Positions 21,200 to 29,750 of a stretch of DNA of 64,000 nt are shown in pieces; within the stretch, counting starts at the first letter, position 1, and every line of letters begins with the position of its first letter. Position numbers and translations under genes: made by a program. The notes under the pieces were generated by a model. It saw only the letters and a list, made by a program, of their open reading frames with translations, had not been told where the DNA came from and made no database searches. The stretch is taken from positions 434,001 to 498,000 of the forward strand of contig CBDAQZ010000003.1 in the NCBI GenBank assembly GCA_965199335.1, in the 5' to 3' direction. Origin of the DNA: CBDAQV01 sp965199335 (GTDB lineage Bacteria > Pseudomonadota > Alphaproteobacteria > CALMVH01).

Positions 21200-21228
21200 T
21201 TAATATTGAGTTAACTATCTAGTGTCAA
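21200..21228 (-). promoter_or_regulatory. Strong sigma-70-type promoter, TTGACA-N17-TATTAA
   Basis: On the minus strand the -35 TTGACA (21228-21223) and the -10 TATTAA (21205-21200) are separated by 17 bp, giving a leader of about 18-20 nt to the ATG at 21174. Both hexamers and the spacing are identical to the promoter at 8560-8588, which also serves an uncharacterised helical protein. Confidence 0.65.
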
Positions 21229-21235
21229 CTGCAAA

Positions 21236-22084
21236 CTACTGTACTTTAGCCAGCAACGCATCGATGGCCTCGCGCGCCGCCGGTTCGTTCAGCGTCGGCG
21301 TATGGCCGGCGCTAGGGATCGTGACACGCATCAAATCCGGCTTGATCTCGGCCATGCGGTCGTAGGTGGCTTGGCTCAGCACATCGGACTGGCCGCCGCG
21401 CACAACCAGGGTCGGCGTCCACAGCAGGGCGCGATAGACCAGCCAGAGCGGCAACGGGCTGCGCGCACCGCTGGCCAGCGTTTTCGCCAGCGCCGGATCC
21501 CAGTCGGAATGCAGCTGGCCGTCTTGGCCAGGGCGGAACGTGCCCTGCGCCAGGAAGCGCCATTCGTCCTCGTCGGTGATGCCTATGTTGGCGAAGGCCT
21601 TCTTCATGTGGTCGACGGCGTGATCCCAGTCGGGCACGGAATGTTCATGCCCGATATAGGCGACGATGCGCGGAATGCCCTCGGTGCCGAGGTCCGGTCC
21701 GATGTCGTTGATCACCGCCGCCGACACCAGCCCGGGGTGCAGCGCCGCCAGCCCCATCGCCAGCAAACCGCCCAGGGATGTCCCGATCACGATCGTGTGC
21801 TTGATATGCAGCTTGTGCAGCACCCAGGCGACATCGCGCAGCAGTTTCAGCGGGCGGTAATTGCGCCAGTTGGGATCCCACTGCGACTTGCCGCGGCCGC
21901 GGTAATCCAGCGCGATGACCCGCCGTCCCAGCCCCGCCAGATGGCCGGCAAGTTGGTCGTAGTCGTTGGCATTGCGGGTGATGCCGGGCAGGCACAGCAC
22001 CGGCAGGCCGGTTCCTTGCGTGTTGTACTCGCGGTAATACAGCGTCTTGCCGTCGGCGGCGGGGATGGTGTGTTCTTCGAACAT
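21236..22084 (-). CDS. Alpha/beta-hydrolase fold protein
   Basis: 282 aa. The fold's landmarks are the oxyanion strand LPVLCLPGITRNANDYD, the arm VIALDYRGRGKS, the nucleophile elbow IGTSLGGLLAMG (catalytic serine), and the histidine in PSAGHTPTLNEP. This grouping resembles esterases and the 3-oxoadipate enol-lactonase-like hydrolases, but substrate cannot be deduced. No signal peptide, so cytoplasmic. It is on the same strand as the lytic transglycosylase upstream (31 bp gap) and may be cotranscribed with it. Confidence 0.88.
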   Translation of the reverse strand: MFEEHTIPAADGKTLYYREYNTQGTGLPVLCLPGITRNANDYDQLAGHLAGLGRRVIALDYRGRGKSQWDPNWRNYRPLKLLRDVAWVLHKLHIKHTIVIGTSLGGLLAMGLAALHPGLVSAAVINDIGPDLGTEGIPRIVAYIGHEHSVPDWDHAVDHMKKAFANIGITDEDEWRFLAQGTFRPGQDGQLHSDWDPALAKTLASGARSPLPLWLVYRALLWTPTLVVRGGQSDVLSQATYDRMAEIKPDLMRVTIPSAGHTPTLNEPAAREAIDALLAKVQ

Positions 22085-22115
22085 GCGGGTCAGCTTACGC
22101 GTATAGGGTTGAATG

Positions 22116-24080
22116 TCACCGCCGCAGATCCTCGGCCAGCTGCACCGGGGCCGACCCGCCGGCGAGCCGCGCGCGATAGACCTGCAGATTTTCCAGCACG
22201 CGCTGCACGTAATTGCGGGTTTCCTGAACGGGGATCAATTCGATCCAGTCGATCGGATCGATGGTGCCGGTGCGCGGATCGCCGATGTCGTTCAGCCAGC
22301 CATGCACACGCCCCGGCCCGCCGTTATAGGCCGCGATCGCCAGCACGTACGAGCCGCCGAAATTGTCGATCATGTTCTGCAGATAGCCCGATCCCAGCGA
22401 TACGTTCAGCGCCGGATTCTGGCTGAGCGCCGGTGTGCTGCTGTGCAGTCCCAGCTTCTTCGCCTCGCCCGCCGCCGTCGCCGGCATCAGTTGCATCAGG
22501 CCGATCGCGCCCGATGGGCTGACGATCACCGGATTGAACAGGCTTTCCTGCCGGATGATGCTATGTACCAAAGCCAGTTCCGGCCTTGCGACATGCACGC
22601 CGGCAAGCAGCGGATAGCCGCTGGACAGGGTGCAGATATTGTTCTGCAGCGCCTTCTTGGCGATCACCACCGATACCGGCACCGCTCCCAGGTCGCGCGC
22701 CAGATGCACGATCGCCGCTTCCTGCGTCGGCGCCTTCGCCAGCTCGGCCAGGCGGTTGACGAACATCGTGACCCGGCTGGCATCGCCCGCCTGGTGCAGC
22801 AGGCGTGCCGCGCGTACCAGGTCGGTCCGCTCGAAATGCGCCAGCTCGGCGCTGCTGGGCTGCGGCTCGGGCGGAATGACCAGGCTCCGGCCCAGCGCCT
22901 CGGCGGCGAGCTGGCCGTAGAAAGCTGTCGGATGCTCGGCGGCGCGCTGCAGCCATTGCTGCGTCGTCACGCCTTCGGGTGCGACATCCGTCTGCGCCGC
23001 CCAGTACGCCGCGCGCGCCTTGCTGACCGGCGTTTCGACATGGGTATACATGGTGGCGAAATGCCGGGCCGCCGTATCGGGATCGTTCAGGAACCGCAAC
23101 GCGATCCAGCCCGCCAGGAACTGCGACTCCGCGATCTGCGAGGCCTGCGTCGCGCGGTCTTCCCCCGCCACCTTGTAGGCCTGCTGGTAATTGCGGCTCT
23201 CCAGCAACCTGCGCGCCAGCGAAAGCCGCAGCGTCGACCAGGCTTCGGGATGGGGAGGGTCTTCGGGCGCCTTTTCCAGCAGGGTGGCGGCATCCTCTTC
23301 CCGCATCTCGCTCATTGCGTAGGCGGCACGGGCGAACAGCACGCCGGGATCGCGCTGGCGATCGGCAGGCACCTCGGCCAGCGCGGCATCCGCACCGCCG
23401 CTATGCGCACCCAGCACGATGCGCAGATTTGCCGCCGCCTGATCGTCGTGACCCAGATACGGCAGCATCGCGCGGGCGTCGAAATAGGCCTTGTCCCAGA
23501 TCAGCCGGTCAGTGCGTTCGACGTAATCCTCGGGCCGCAGCAACTGTGAATAACGTGCCGCATAGTCGCTGAGCTGGCTGTTGGTGAAAGTGCCATTGAC
23601 CCACAGCGCGCGCATCTTCTGCTCGGCCTCGGCCTGGCGGCCCAGCTGCACCAGCGCGTCGTAATACGGCGTCATGCTATCGGGATTCTGTGGCGGCGAC
23701 TGGTCGAACCAGGCGGCGGCCTGCGCGGCGTCCAGCGCCGGCAGGCCATCCTCCGCCCGCTTGCGCAGCGCGCCAAGGTTGGGCCAGTCGCTGTTGGCGT
23801 TGACGAAGGCGGCGATGCGGTTGAACCCGGCATCGGTGCCGGGCCGCGCGCAATCCAGCCATTCGATCAGCTTGACTAGGATGGGATCGCCGGAACGTGC
23901 GGCGATATCGTGCGCCTCGGACCAGCGGTTGCCGTCCGCCGCCCGGATCGCCTGCGCCGCCACTGTTCCCGACGGCTTGGCCGCCACGGGCTTGCGATGC
24001 GGCAGATGCAGCTTTGCCTGGGCAGGGGCTGCCATCAGCGTCAGAACAGCGAGAAGGACGGCGAATGATCGAATGCGCAT
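22116..24080 (-). CDS. Soluble lytic murein transglycosylase (SLT family)
   Basis: 654 aa using the ATG at 24080, which gives a clean Sec signal peptide (MRIRSFAVLLAVLTLMAAPAQA) and has AAGGAG just upstream; the frame is open further but lacks such a start. The body is a long alpha-superhelical region and the C-terminal catalytic domain carries IIRQESLFNP (catalytic glutamate), SGAIGLMQLMPATA and IAAYNGGPGRV, the three SLT motifs. It cleaves the MurNAc-GlcNAc bond of peptidoglycan in the periplasm, forming 1,6-anhydromuropeptides. It is divergent from dapA, 55 bp apart, a common alphaproteobacterial arrangement that links two cell-wall functions. Confidence 0.93.
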   Translation of the reverse strand: MRIRSFAVLLAVLTLMAAPAQAKLHLPHRKPVAAKPSGTVAAQAIRAADGNRWSEAHDIAARSGDPILVKLIEWLDCARPGTDAGFNRIAAFVNANSDWPNLGALRKRAEDGLPALDAAQAAAWFDQSPPQNPDSMTPYYDALVQLGRQAEAEQKMRALWVNGTFTNSQLSDYAARYSQLLRPEDYVERTDRLIWDKAYFDARAMLPYLGHDDQAAANLRIVLGAHSGGADAALAEVPADRQRDPGVLFARAAYAMSEMREEDAATLLEKAPEDPPHPEAWSTLRLSLARRLLESRNYQQAYKVAGEDRATQASQIAESQFLAGWIALRFLNDPDTAARHFATMYTHVETPVSKARAAYWAAQTDVAPEGVTTQQWLQRAAEHPTAFYGQLAAEALGRSLVIPPEPQPSSAELAHFERTDLVRAARLLHQAGDASRVTMFVNRLAELAKAPTQEAAIVHLARDLGAVPVSVVIAKKALQNNICTLSSGYPLLAGVHVARPELALVHSIIRQESLFNPVIVSPSGAIGLMQLMPATAAGEAKKLGLHSSTPALSQNPALNVSLGSGYLQNMIDNFGGSYVLAIAAYNGGPGRVHGWLNDIGDPRTGTIDPIDWIELIPVQETRNYVQRVLENLQVYRARLAGGSAPVQLAEDLRR

Positions 24081-24135
24081 GACTCCTTTTAGAACACGAA
24101 TTAAAGTGGTGTTAGAAGCAGTTTCAGGACAGACG

Positions 24136-25011
24136 ATGTTTTCCGGTTCCATTACCGCCCTTATCACCCCGTTCCGCGACGGCAAAGTCGACGAACGGGC
24201 CTTCCAGGCCCTGTGCGAACGGCAGATCGCGGCTGGCACCAGCGCGCTTGTGCCCTGCGGCACCACCGGCGAATCGCCGACGCTGAGCCATGCCGAGCAT
24301 CACCGCGTCGTTTCGCTGTGCATCGAGGCGGCGGCGGGGCGTGTGCCGGTGATCGCCGGCGCAGGCTCGAATTCGACGGAGGAAGCGATCAGCCTGACCC
24401 GCCACGCAAAAGACTCGGGCGCGGCGGCGGCGCTGATCGTGACGCCGTACTACAACAAGCCGACGCAAGAAGGCCTCTATCGCCATTACAAGGCGATCCA
24501 CGACGCGGTCGATCTGCCGATCGTGATCTACAATATCCCCGGCCGCTCGGTGATCGACATGAAGGTGGAGACGATGGCGCGGCTGGCGGCCCTGCCGCAC
24601 ATCGTCGGCGTCAAGGACGCGACCGCCGACCTGGAACGCCCGGTGCGTATCCGCCTCGCCTGCGGTCCCGATTTCTGTCAGCTATCGGGGGAAGACGCGA
24701 CCGCTCCCGCCTTCCTGGCGCAGGGCGGGCATGGCTGCATCTCCGTGACCTCGAACATCGCGCCCGCCGAATGCGCCCGGCTGCATGCGGCATGGGACCG
24801 CCGCGACATGGGCGAGATGGGACGCCTGCGCGACCTGTTGCAGCCGCTTCACCACGCCATGTTCGCCGAGACCAGCCCGGCGCCGGTCAAGTATGCGTCC
24901 AGCCTGCTGGGCCTGTGCACGCCCGACATACGCCTGCCGCTGGTCGAATGCAGCGAGCCGACCCGTCAACTGGTGACGCAGGCGATGCGCAACGCGCATC
25001 TGCTCAACTGA
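24136..25011 (+). CDS. dapA: 4-hydroxy-tetrahydrodipicolinate synthase
   Basis: 291 aa from ATG 24136. DapA residues are visible: PCGTTGESPTLSH, the tyrosine in VIYNIPGRS, and the Schiff-base lysine in IVGVKDATADLER. The enzyme condenses pyruvate with L-aspartate semialdehyde, the first committed step of lysine and diaminopimelate synthesis. A longer open frame upstream runs antisense to the transglycosylase signal peptide and is not used. The stop overlaps the ATG of smpB (TGATG), so the two are translationally coupled. Confidence 0.96.
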   Translation: MFSGSITALITPFRDGKVDERAFQALCERQIAAGTSALVPCGTTGESPTLSHAEHHRVVSLCIEAAAGRVPVIAGAGSNSTEEAISLTRHAKDSGAAAALIVTPYYNKPTQEGLYRHYKAIHDAVDLPIVIYNIPGRSVIDMKVETMARLAALPHIVGVKDATADLERPVRIRLACGPDFCQLSGEDATAPAFLAQGGHGCISVTSNIAPAECARLHAAWDRRDMGEMGRLRDLLQPLHHAMFAETSPAPVKYASSLLGLCTPDIRLPLVECSEPTRQLVTQAMRNAHLLN

Positions 25012-25481
25012 TGGTCGAGATCGCCCACGGCACCGTCGCGGAGAACCGCCGCGCGCGCTACGACTACTTCATCGAGAACACGCTTGAGGCCGGCATCATG
25101 CTGACCGGCACCGAGGTCAAATCGCTGCGCGGCGGACAGGCCAGCCTGAACGAGAGCTACGCCGGTGAGATGAAGGGCGAGCTGTACCTGATGAACGCCC
25201 ACATCCCCGAATACACCAAGGCCGGCCCCAAGGACCGCCAGCACGAACCGCGGCGCCCCCGCAAGCTGCTGGTCCATCGCAAGGAGATGAACAAGCTGCT
25301 GGGCGCGATCAAGCGCGAGGGCATGACGATCGTGCCGGTCAGCCTGTATTTCAACGAGCGCGGCCTGGCCAAGGTCAAGATCGGCCTGGCCAAGGGCAAG
25401 AAGCAACACGACAAGCGCGAGACCGAGAAGAAGCGCGACTGGCAGAAGGAAAAAGCGCGGATCATGAAGGAGAAGGGATAG
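25011..25481 (+). CDS. smpB: SsrA-binding protein SmpB
   Basis: 156 aa starting MVEIAHGTVAENRRARYDYF, one base overlapping the dapA stop. SmpB features are NTLEAGIMLTGTEVKSLR, YLMNAHIPEY, RPRKLLVHRKEM and VPVSLYFNERGLAKVKIGLA, with the basic, flexible KKQHDKRETEKKRDWQ C-terminal tail that enters the mRNA channel. It binds tmRNA and lets it enter stalled ribosomes for trans-translation. The tmRNA gene itself is not in this window. Confidence 0.95.
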   Translation: MVEIAHGTVAENRRARYDYFIENTLEAGIMLTGTEVKSLRGGQASLNESYAGEMKGELYLMNAHIPEYTKAGPKDRQHEPRRPRKLLVHRKEMNKLLGAIKREGMTIVPVSLYFNERGLAKVKIGLAKGKKQHDKRETEKKRDWQKEKARIMKEKG

Positions 25482-25508
25482 GCGCGCGACCTCTGTCATC
25501 ACCTTATC

Positions 25509-25625
25509 GTCATTCTGTACGTGAGGCATTGCCTCGCGATCTGGACTCCATGGCGCTTGCAAGGCGATACAATCTAACCAGGTTTTTGAAACGTCGAAAT
25601 GGACCCTTGATCAAGTCCGGGTGAC
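25509..25625. repeat. Degenerate GTCATTC...GTGACA intergenic repeat
   Basis: The stretch starts GTCATTCTGTACG and ends AAGTCCGGGTGACA, with an internal GAGGCATTGCCTC inverted repeat. These ends resemble the GTCATTCC/GGAATGAC ends at 29108-29196, and the GATCAAGTCCGGGTGACA ending is typical of dispersed repeats of alphaproteobacterial intergenic DNA. It looks like an eroded copy. Confidence 0.45.
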
Positions 25626-25777
25626 ACAAGCCTTCTGTGCCGTTTCGCGTGAAACTCGCGAACATACTCCTAAAATTCTACAAAACTTTGTAATTAGTTT
25701 CAGCAATACTTGTTTCAATAGGTATTTTTACTGGTTAACATGAGTTATCCACACTCAATAACCTGTAGTTTATTTGC

Positions 25778-25792
25778 ACATGATAATCATGT
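25778..25792. promoter_or_regulatory. 15-bp palindrome upstream of the GH5 gene
   Basis: ACATGAT-A-ATCATGT is a perfect inverted repeat with a single central base, 86 bp before the glycanase ATG. Size and symmetry fit a dimeric DNA-binding regulator. No regulator gene is adjacent, so the partner is unknown. Confidence 0.35.
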
Positions 25793-25878
25793 CCTTCGCC
25801 GCGACAAGTAAAAGACGCGCGACCTCGAAAAATAGACCCGGAACGGGCTGGACCATCTCGACAGCCACGGGAGTTATC

Positions 25879-28800
25879 ATGGCCAATACGTCATCCGCAT
25901 CGATCGCGCCGGTTTCGATCGGCACCGGCCCGGACAAATTCGTCCTCGGCCTGTCCGAGGACGCCTATCTCGGCAACGCGCAGTTCACCATCGTGATCGA
26001 TGGCGTGCAGGTCGGCGGGGTGCAGACGGTAGCGGGGGCCCTGCATGCCTCGGGGCAAAGCCAGCTGTTCACGATCAACGGGACTTTCGGCAACGGCACA
26101 CATACCGTCGCGATCGACTTCCTGAACGATGCTTATGGCGGTTCGTCGGCCAAGGATCGCAATCTATATCTCGACTCGCTTTCCTATAACGGAACGACGA
26201 TAGCCGAAAACGCGAAGCTGGGATCCAACGGCACGAAGAACTTCCAGGTACAGGGCGCTCTGAAAACACCGGCGGCGCTGTCGGTCGGAACCGGTCCAGA
26301 CAGTTTCGTGCTGCAGCTTGCGGAAGATGCGTGGCAGGGCGACGCCCAGTTCGCCGTCTATGTCAACGGCGTCCAGATCGGCGGCGTGCTGACCGCGACC
26401 GCCATCCATGGCGCGGGCCAGTCGCAGGCCCTGACGGTGAACGGCAATTTCGGCACCGGCGCCCAAACCGTGTCCGTGAAATTCCTGAACGACGCCTATG
26501 GCGGCTCGGCGGCTACGGATCGCAACCTTTACGTCAATTCGATCTCCTACAAGGGCACCACGGTAACGGAGAATGCGGAGCTGAAATCGAACGGCACGCA
26601 GACCTACAAGATCGCCGCGACATCCGTGGCCGCGCCGATCGTACTGCCCACCGTCGCGCTGGCGTCCGAGACGCTGGCGCACGATACCGGCACCAGCGCC
26701 AGCGACCAGATCACCAGCAACGGCACGGTTACGCTGAAGGGCACCGAAACCGGTACCGCCGGCACGACGGTATCGATCTATGACGGCACTACGAACCTGG
26801 GCCAGGCGACGCTGAACGGCAGCGGCGCCTGGACCTACACGACGACCCTCGGCAACGGCACGCACAGCCTGCATGCGGTTGCGGCCGACCCGCAGGGCCA
26901 TGCGGTGCAAAGCGCCGCCGCCTCCCCGATCACCGTGGTCGCCTCGGGCCCCGTCGTCGGCCTGACCGGCGATTCCCTGAGCGCCAACTTCGTCACCGGT
27001 GCGACTGCCATCACGTCGGCGGTATCGGCCAGCACAACGTCGACGTCCACCACCCTGTCGATGACGCTCGCGAACGCAGCTACCGTGCCGGTCCCGACCG
27101 AGACGCTGGCAGGTGGCGCCTTCACCGTCGGCGTCAACCTTTCGGGCATGGAATATAATGGGGGCGCGTCGGCGCAGGCCTATTACGACTATGCCGTGCC
27201 GTCGCAGCAGGAACTGGCCTACTACCACTCGCAGGGGAACGACCTGATCCGGCTGCCCATTTCCTGGGAAACGCTGCAGCCCACCCTCGGCGGTGCGCTC
27301 AACCAGACCTATCTGAGCGAGATCGAAGGCGTCGTGAACCAGGCGGCGGCGCTGGGCATGAAGGTCATCATCGACATGCACGACTACGGCGGCTACGGCA
27401 GCGACAAGCTGGGCAACGGTACGCTGACCGATGCCCAGTTCGCCAATGTCTGGCAGCAGGTGGCGACGACCTTTGCCGGCAATCCCGGCATTGGCGGCTA
27501 CGACCTGATGAACGAGCCCAACGGCATGCCCAATGCCACCGCCTGGCCCGATGCCGCGCAGGCCGCGATCACCGCGATCCGCACGGCGGACCGAAGCACC
27601 GCGATCTATGTCGAGGGCGACGACTGGTCCAGCGCTGGATCGTGGGCGGAAAACAACCCTACCCTCGCCAACCTGTTCGACCCATCGAACAATCTGGTCT
27701 TTTCGGCGCATCTCTATCTCGACACGGACAATAGCGGTACGCATTTCGACTGGGCGCAGCAGGCCGCGGCCGGCGACACCACGCAGCTGGGCGTGCAGCA
27801 GCTTTCCGATTTTGTCGGGTGGCTGCAGGCCAACAATCTGAAAGGCGACATCGGCGAGATCGGGGCGGGCAACGACAGCGCCGACTGGCTCGCCTCGCTC
27901 GACAACACGCTGGCCTATGCCAAGGCGAGCAACCTGCAGGTCACCTATTGGGGCGGTGGCCCCTGGCTGGGAAGCTATCCGCTGTCGGTCGAGCCCGGTG
28001 TCGATGGCACGCCTGCCCCGCAGATGGCAGTGCTGGACAAATACACTGGCGCGTATGCGACGGTCGCCAGTGCGGCGCTGACCGGCACCGGCGCGGCGAA
28101 CAGCACGATCTATCTGTCGGAAGACGGTACATTGCTGGCGACCACCACGACGAACGCGAACGGCGCGTGGGCCTACACCCTCACCGGGCTGGCCAACGGT
28201 GTTCACACCATCGTCGCCGGCGACACCCCGCCCGCAAGCGACGGCACCATCTCGGCCCTGACCTTCGACCTGGAGGCGGCAACGCCGACGACCAAGGTCG
28301 CCAGCTACAACATCAGCCTTGCCGGCACGGTGCAGTCGGCAACGGGTACCAGCGTCGAGATATTCAGCGGCGCCACCGACCTGGGCGCCGCCACGGTCAA
28401 TAACGGTGCGTGGACCTACACCACCATTTTGCCGACCGGCACCTACGCCCTGTCTGCGGTCGCTACCGACACCGCCGGCAACAAGACCACCACCGCGCTG
28501 GCCACGCTGCAATCGGGCACATCGGGCAATGACACGCTGACCACCAGCGGCGGCGCCAACCTGCTGAGCGGCAATGGCGGCGCCGACACCTATACGATCA
28601 GCGCCCAGGACACCGCCGACAGGATCGTGAACGGCGTCGCGACCGGCACCGCCGCCAGCGGCGCGCTGGACATGGGCGTCGCCTCCAACCGGCTGTGGTT
28701 CGTCGAGTCCGGCAACAACCTGGTCGTCGACGTGCTGGGCACCAACCAGCAGGTCACGATCCAAAACTGGTACGCCAACACGACGACCCCGTGGGAGCAG

Positions 28801-28989
28801 CTGTCCAAGGTCGTCGGCAGCGACGCGATGACGCTGGACGCCGGCTTGCAGAACCTGGTTCAGGCTATGGCCGCGTTCTCCGCGGCCAATGGCGGGTTCA
28901 ATCCGCTGACGACGACGCACACGACGACTGGCGACAGCTATTTCGGAAGCGGCGTACAGGCAGCGGTGGCGGCGAACTGGCATAAATAA
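25879..28989 (+). CDS. Secreted multidomain GH5 endoglycanase with two CBM-like modules
   Basis: 1036 aa from ATG 25879 (GGGAG 5 bp upstream; the open frame extends farther but without such a site). Two homologous modules (about 14-113 and 136-235), each with GTGPDxFVLxLxEDA, LNDAYGGS and RNLY, resemble Ca-dependent carbohydrate-binding CBM36/60-type domains. An Ig-like domain follows (about 257-345), then a GH5 catalytic barrel (about 415-700) with acid/base E546 in DLMNEPNG and nucleophile E660 in GDIGEIGAG. Further Ig-like repeats lead to a C-terminus with GTSGNDTL, GNGGADTY and LWFVESGNNLVVDVLG, as in RTX/haemolysin-related proteins. No N-terminal signal peptide, so type I secretion is likely. 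It probably cuts beta-1,4-glucan; no transporter is nearby. Confidence 0.88.
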   Translation: MANTSSASIAPVSIGTGPDKFVLGLSEDAYLGNAQFTIVIDGVQVGGVQTVAGALHASGQSQLFTINGTFGNGTHTVAIDFLNDAYGGSSAKDRNLYLDSLSYNGTTIAENAKLGSNGTKNFQVQGALKTPAALSVGTGPDSFVLQLAEDAWQGDAQFAVYVNGVQIGGVLTATAIHGAGQSQALTVNGNFGTGAQTVSVKFLNDAYGGSAATDRNLYVNSISYKGTTVTENAELKSNGTQTYKIAATSVAAPIVLPTVALASETLAHDTGTSASDQITSNGTVTLKGTETGTAGTTVSIYDGTTNLGQATLNGSGAWTYTTTLGNGTHSLHAVAADPQGHAVQSAAASPITVVASGPVVGLTGDSLSANFVTGATAITSAVSASTTSTSTTLSMTLANAATVPVPTETLAGGAFTVGVNLSGMEYNGGASAQAYYDYAVPSQQELAYYHSQGNDLIRLPISWETLQPTLGGALNQTYLSEIEGVVNQAAALGMKVIIDMHDYGGYGSDKLGNGTLTDAQFANVWQQVATTFAGNPGIGGYDLMNEPNGMPNATAWPDAAQAAITAIRTADRSTAIYVEGDDWSSAGSWAENNPTLANLFDPSNNLVFSAHLYLDTDNSGTHFDWAQQAAAGDTTQLGVQQLSDFVGWLQANNLKGDIGEIGAGNDSADWLASLDNTLAYAKASNLQVTYWGGGPWLGSYPLSVEPGVDGTPAPQMAVLDKYTGAYATVASAALTGTGAANSTIYLSEDGTLLATTTTNANGAWAYTLTGLANGVHTIVAGDTPPASDGTISALTFDLEAATPTTKVASYNISLAGTVQSATGTSVEIFSGATDLGAATVNNGAWTYTTILPTGTYALSAVATDTAGNKTTTALATLQSGTSGNDTLTTSGGANLLSGNGGADTYTISAQDTADRIVNGVATGTAASGALDMGVASNRLWFVESGNNLVVDVLGTNQQVTIQNWYANTTTPWEQLSKVVGSDAMTLDAGLQNLVQAMAAFSAANGGFNPLTTTHTTTGDSYFGSGVQAAVAANWHK

Positions 28990-28993
28990 CGTT

Positions 28994-29094
28994 CACCTCT
29001 CCCTACTGGGAGAGGTCCACCGCGAAGCGGGCGCGTGAGGGGCTGATTACATAAACCCTAGCCCCTCGCCTTACCCTCTCTCATCAGCGAGAGG
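28994..29094. repeat. Intergenic GC-rich palindromic repeat, copy B
   Basis: Starts 4 bp after the glycanase stop. CCTCTCCC-tac-TGGGAGAGG forms a strong hairpin, followed by CCGCGAAGCGG, GTGAGGGGCTGATT and a closing pair CCTCTCTC...GCGAGAGG. Modules are shared with 15122-15228. The first hairpin could end transcription of the glycanase gene, although no T-run follows. Confidence 0.7.
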
Positions 29095-29107
29095 AGTGAA
29101 CCTTGCT

Positions 29108-29196
29108 GTCATTCCGGATGCGCAGCGTCCGGAATCCATTGTCTGTCCGAGCTGCAAGAGCGTATGTCATTCCATCGCTTCACGACGGAATGACAG
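29108..29196. repeat. Short inverted-repeat element, copy 1 (about 89 bp)
   Basis: The element begins GTCATTCCGG and ends CGGAATGAC(AG), so its ends are a perfect inverted repeat. It reads GCGCAGCGTCC near its start and CGCTTCACGACGGAA near its end. A very similar direct copy lies at 29751-29838, on the other side of the broken transglutaminase-like gene. No coding potential; MITE-like. Confidence 0.75.
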
Positions 29197-29248
29197 TCTA
29201 AATCAAACCTGCTCGGCTTGCCATGCCGCGTTGTCCAGATTAGCCTGA

Positions 29249-29746
29249 TTTCATGCTTCATACCCACGCAAAAAATATTTTTATGAAATCCGTGCGCGGC
29301 CCTACCGGGTATCGGAAAAGCTGGGCGTCGCAGCCGACAATTGTTACTTCAAGGGCATTGAATTGCTGCAGCGCCTCGGCGCGCATGGTTATACGGTGCG
29401 CGGCCGCATCGGCGAAACCTTTTGGGACGCCTCTCTGATCCCGCAAGACATCATTGCACTGTATTCCGACCGGTTTCTTGTCACCCATTTCTGGGTAGAG
29501 GCGGAAATCGACGGTGCCTGGCGTAGCTTGGATGCCAGCTTCCAGCCCGAAATGGCGAACCATGGATTTCGCACGTGCGACTGGGACAGCAACACCACTT
29601 GCTTTGAAATCACAAAATTGTACACGCAGCAGGAAACAATCGCCTATCAGGCGATGTGGCAGAACCCGACCTATGGCGCAGACTATTTCAAGGAGAACGG
29701 TTCGTTCCTGAAACGGCTGAATACGTGGCTCGCGAGCTTAACCTGA
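29249..29746 (+). pseudogene. 5'-truncated transglutaminase-like protease fold gene
   Basis: An open frame of 166 codons runs from just after a TGA at 29246-29248 to 29746 but has no ATG or GTG start in a sensible place. It reads YPRKKYFYEIRARPYRVSEK, then DNCYFKGIELLQRLG, THFWVEAEIDGAW and SLDASFQP. These match the Cys, His and Asp blocks of transglutaminase-like proteins (usual pattern: CxxKxxLLxALLRxxG, HxWxEVYxxGxW, LDxxF). The N-terminal half of the usual protein is missing. Nearly identical repeats lie on both sides (29108-29196, 29751-29838), the second only 4 bp after the stop, suggesting loss by repeat-mediated rearrangement. A functional protein from a TTG at 29363 would lack the catalytic cysteine. 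Confidence 0.6.
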
Positions 29747-29750
29747 GATC

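Larger units (their letters stand above)
25482..25878. other. 397-bp intergenic region: repeat fragment, then AT-rich upstream region
   Basis: No gene is seen here. The first part (25509-25625) is a repeat-like element. The rest is AT-rich and contains one TTATCCACA at 25745-25753, identical to a DnaA box but isolated, and a 15-bp palindrome at 25778-25792. GGGAG at 25869-25873 is the ribosome-binding site of the glycanase that follows. No convincing -35/-10 pair stands out. Confidence 0.6.

Noticed and set aside
25745..25753. TTATCCACA, identical to a DnaA box, as evidence of a replication origin
   Set aside because: Only a single box, no cluster, no dnaA/dnaN/gidA neighbours; one match is expected by chance in AT-rich DNA.
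26164..28983. A 939-codon open frame antisense to the GH5 glycanase gene
   Set aside because: Arginine/glycine-rich, no domain, and caused by the GC-rich third positions of the repeat-rich glycanase gene.
29253..29438. A 61-codon frame starting at an ATG in the transglutaminase remnant
   Set aside because: It is in a different frame from the recognisable transglutaminase motifs and translates to a Cys/Ser/Ala-rich sequence without features.
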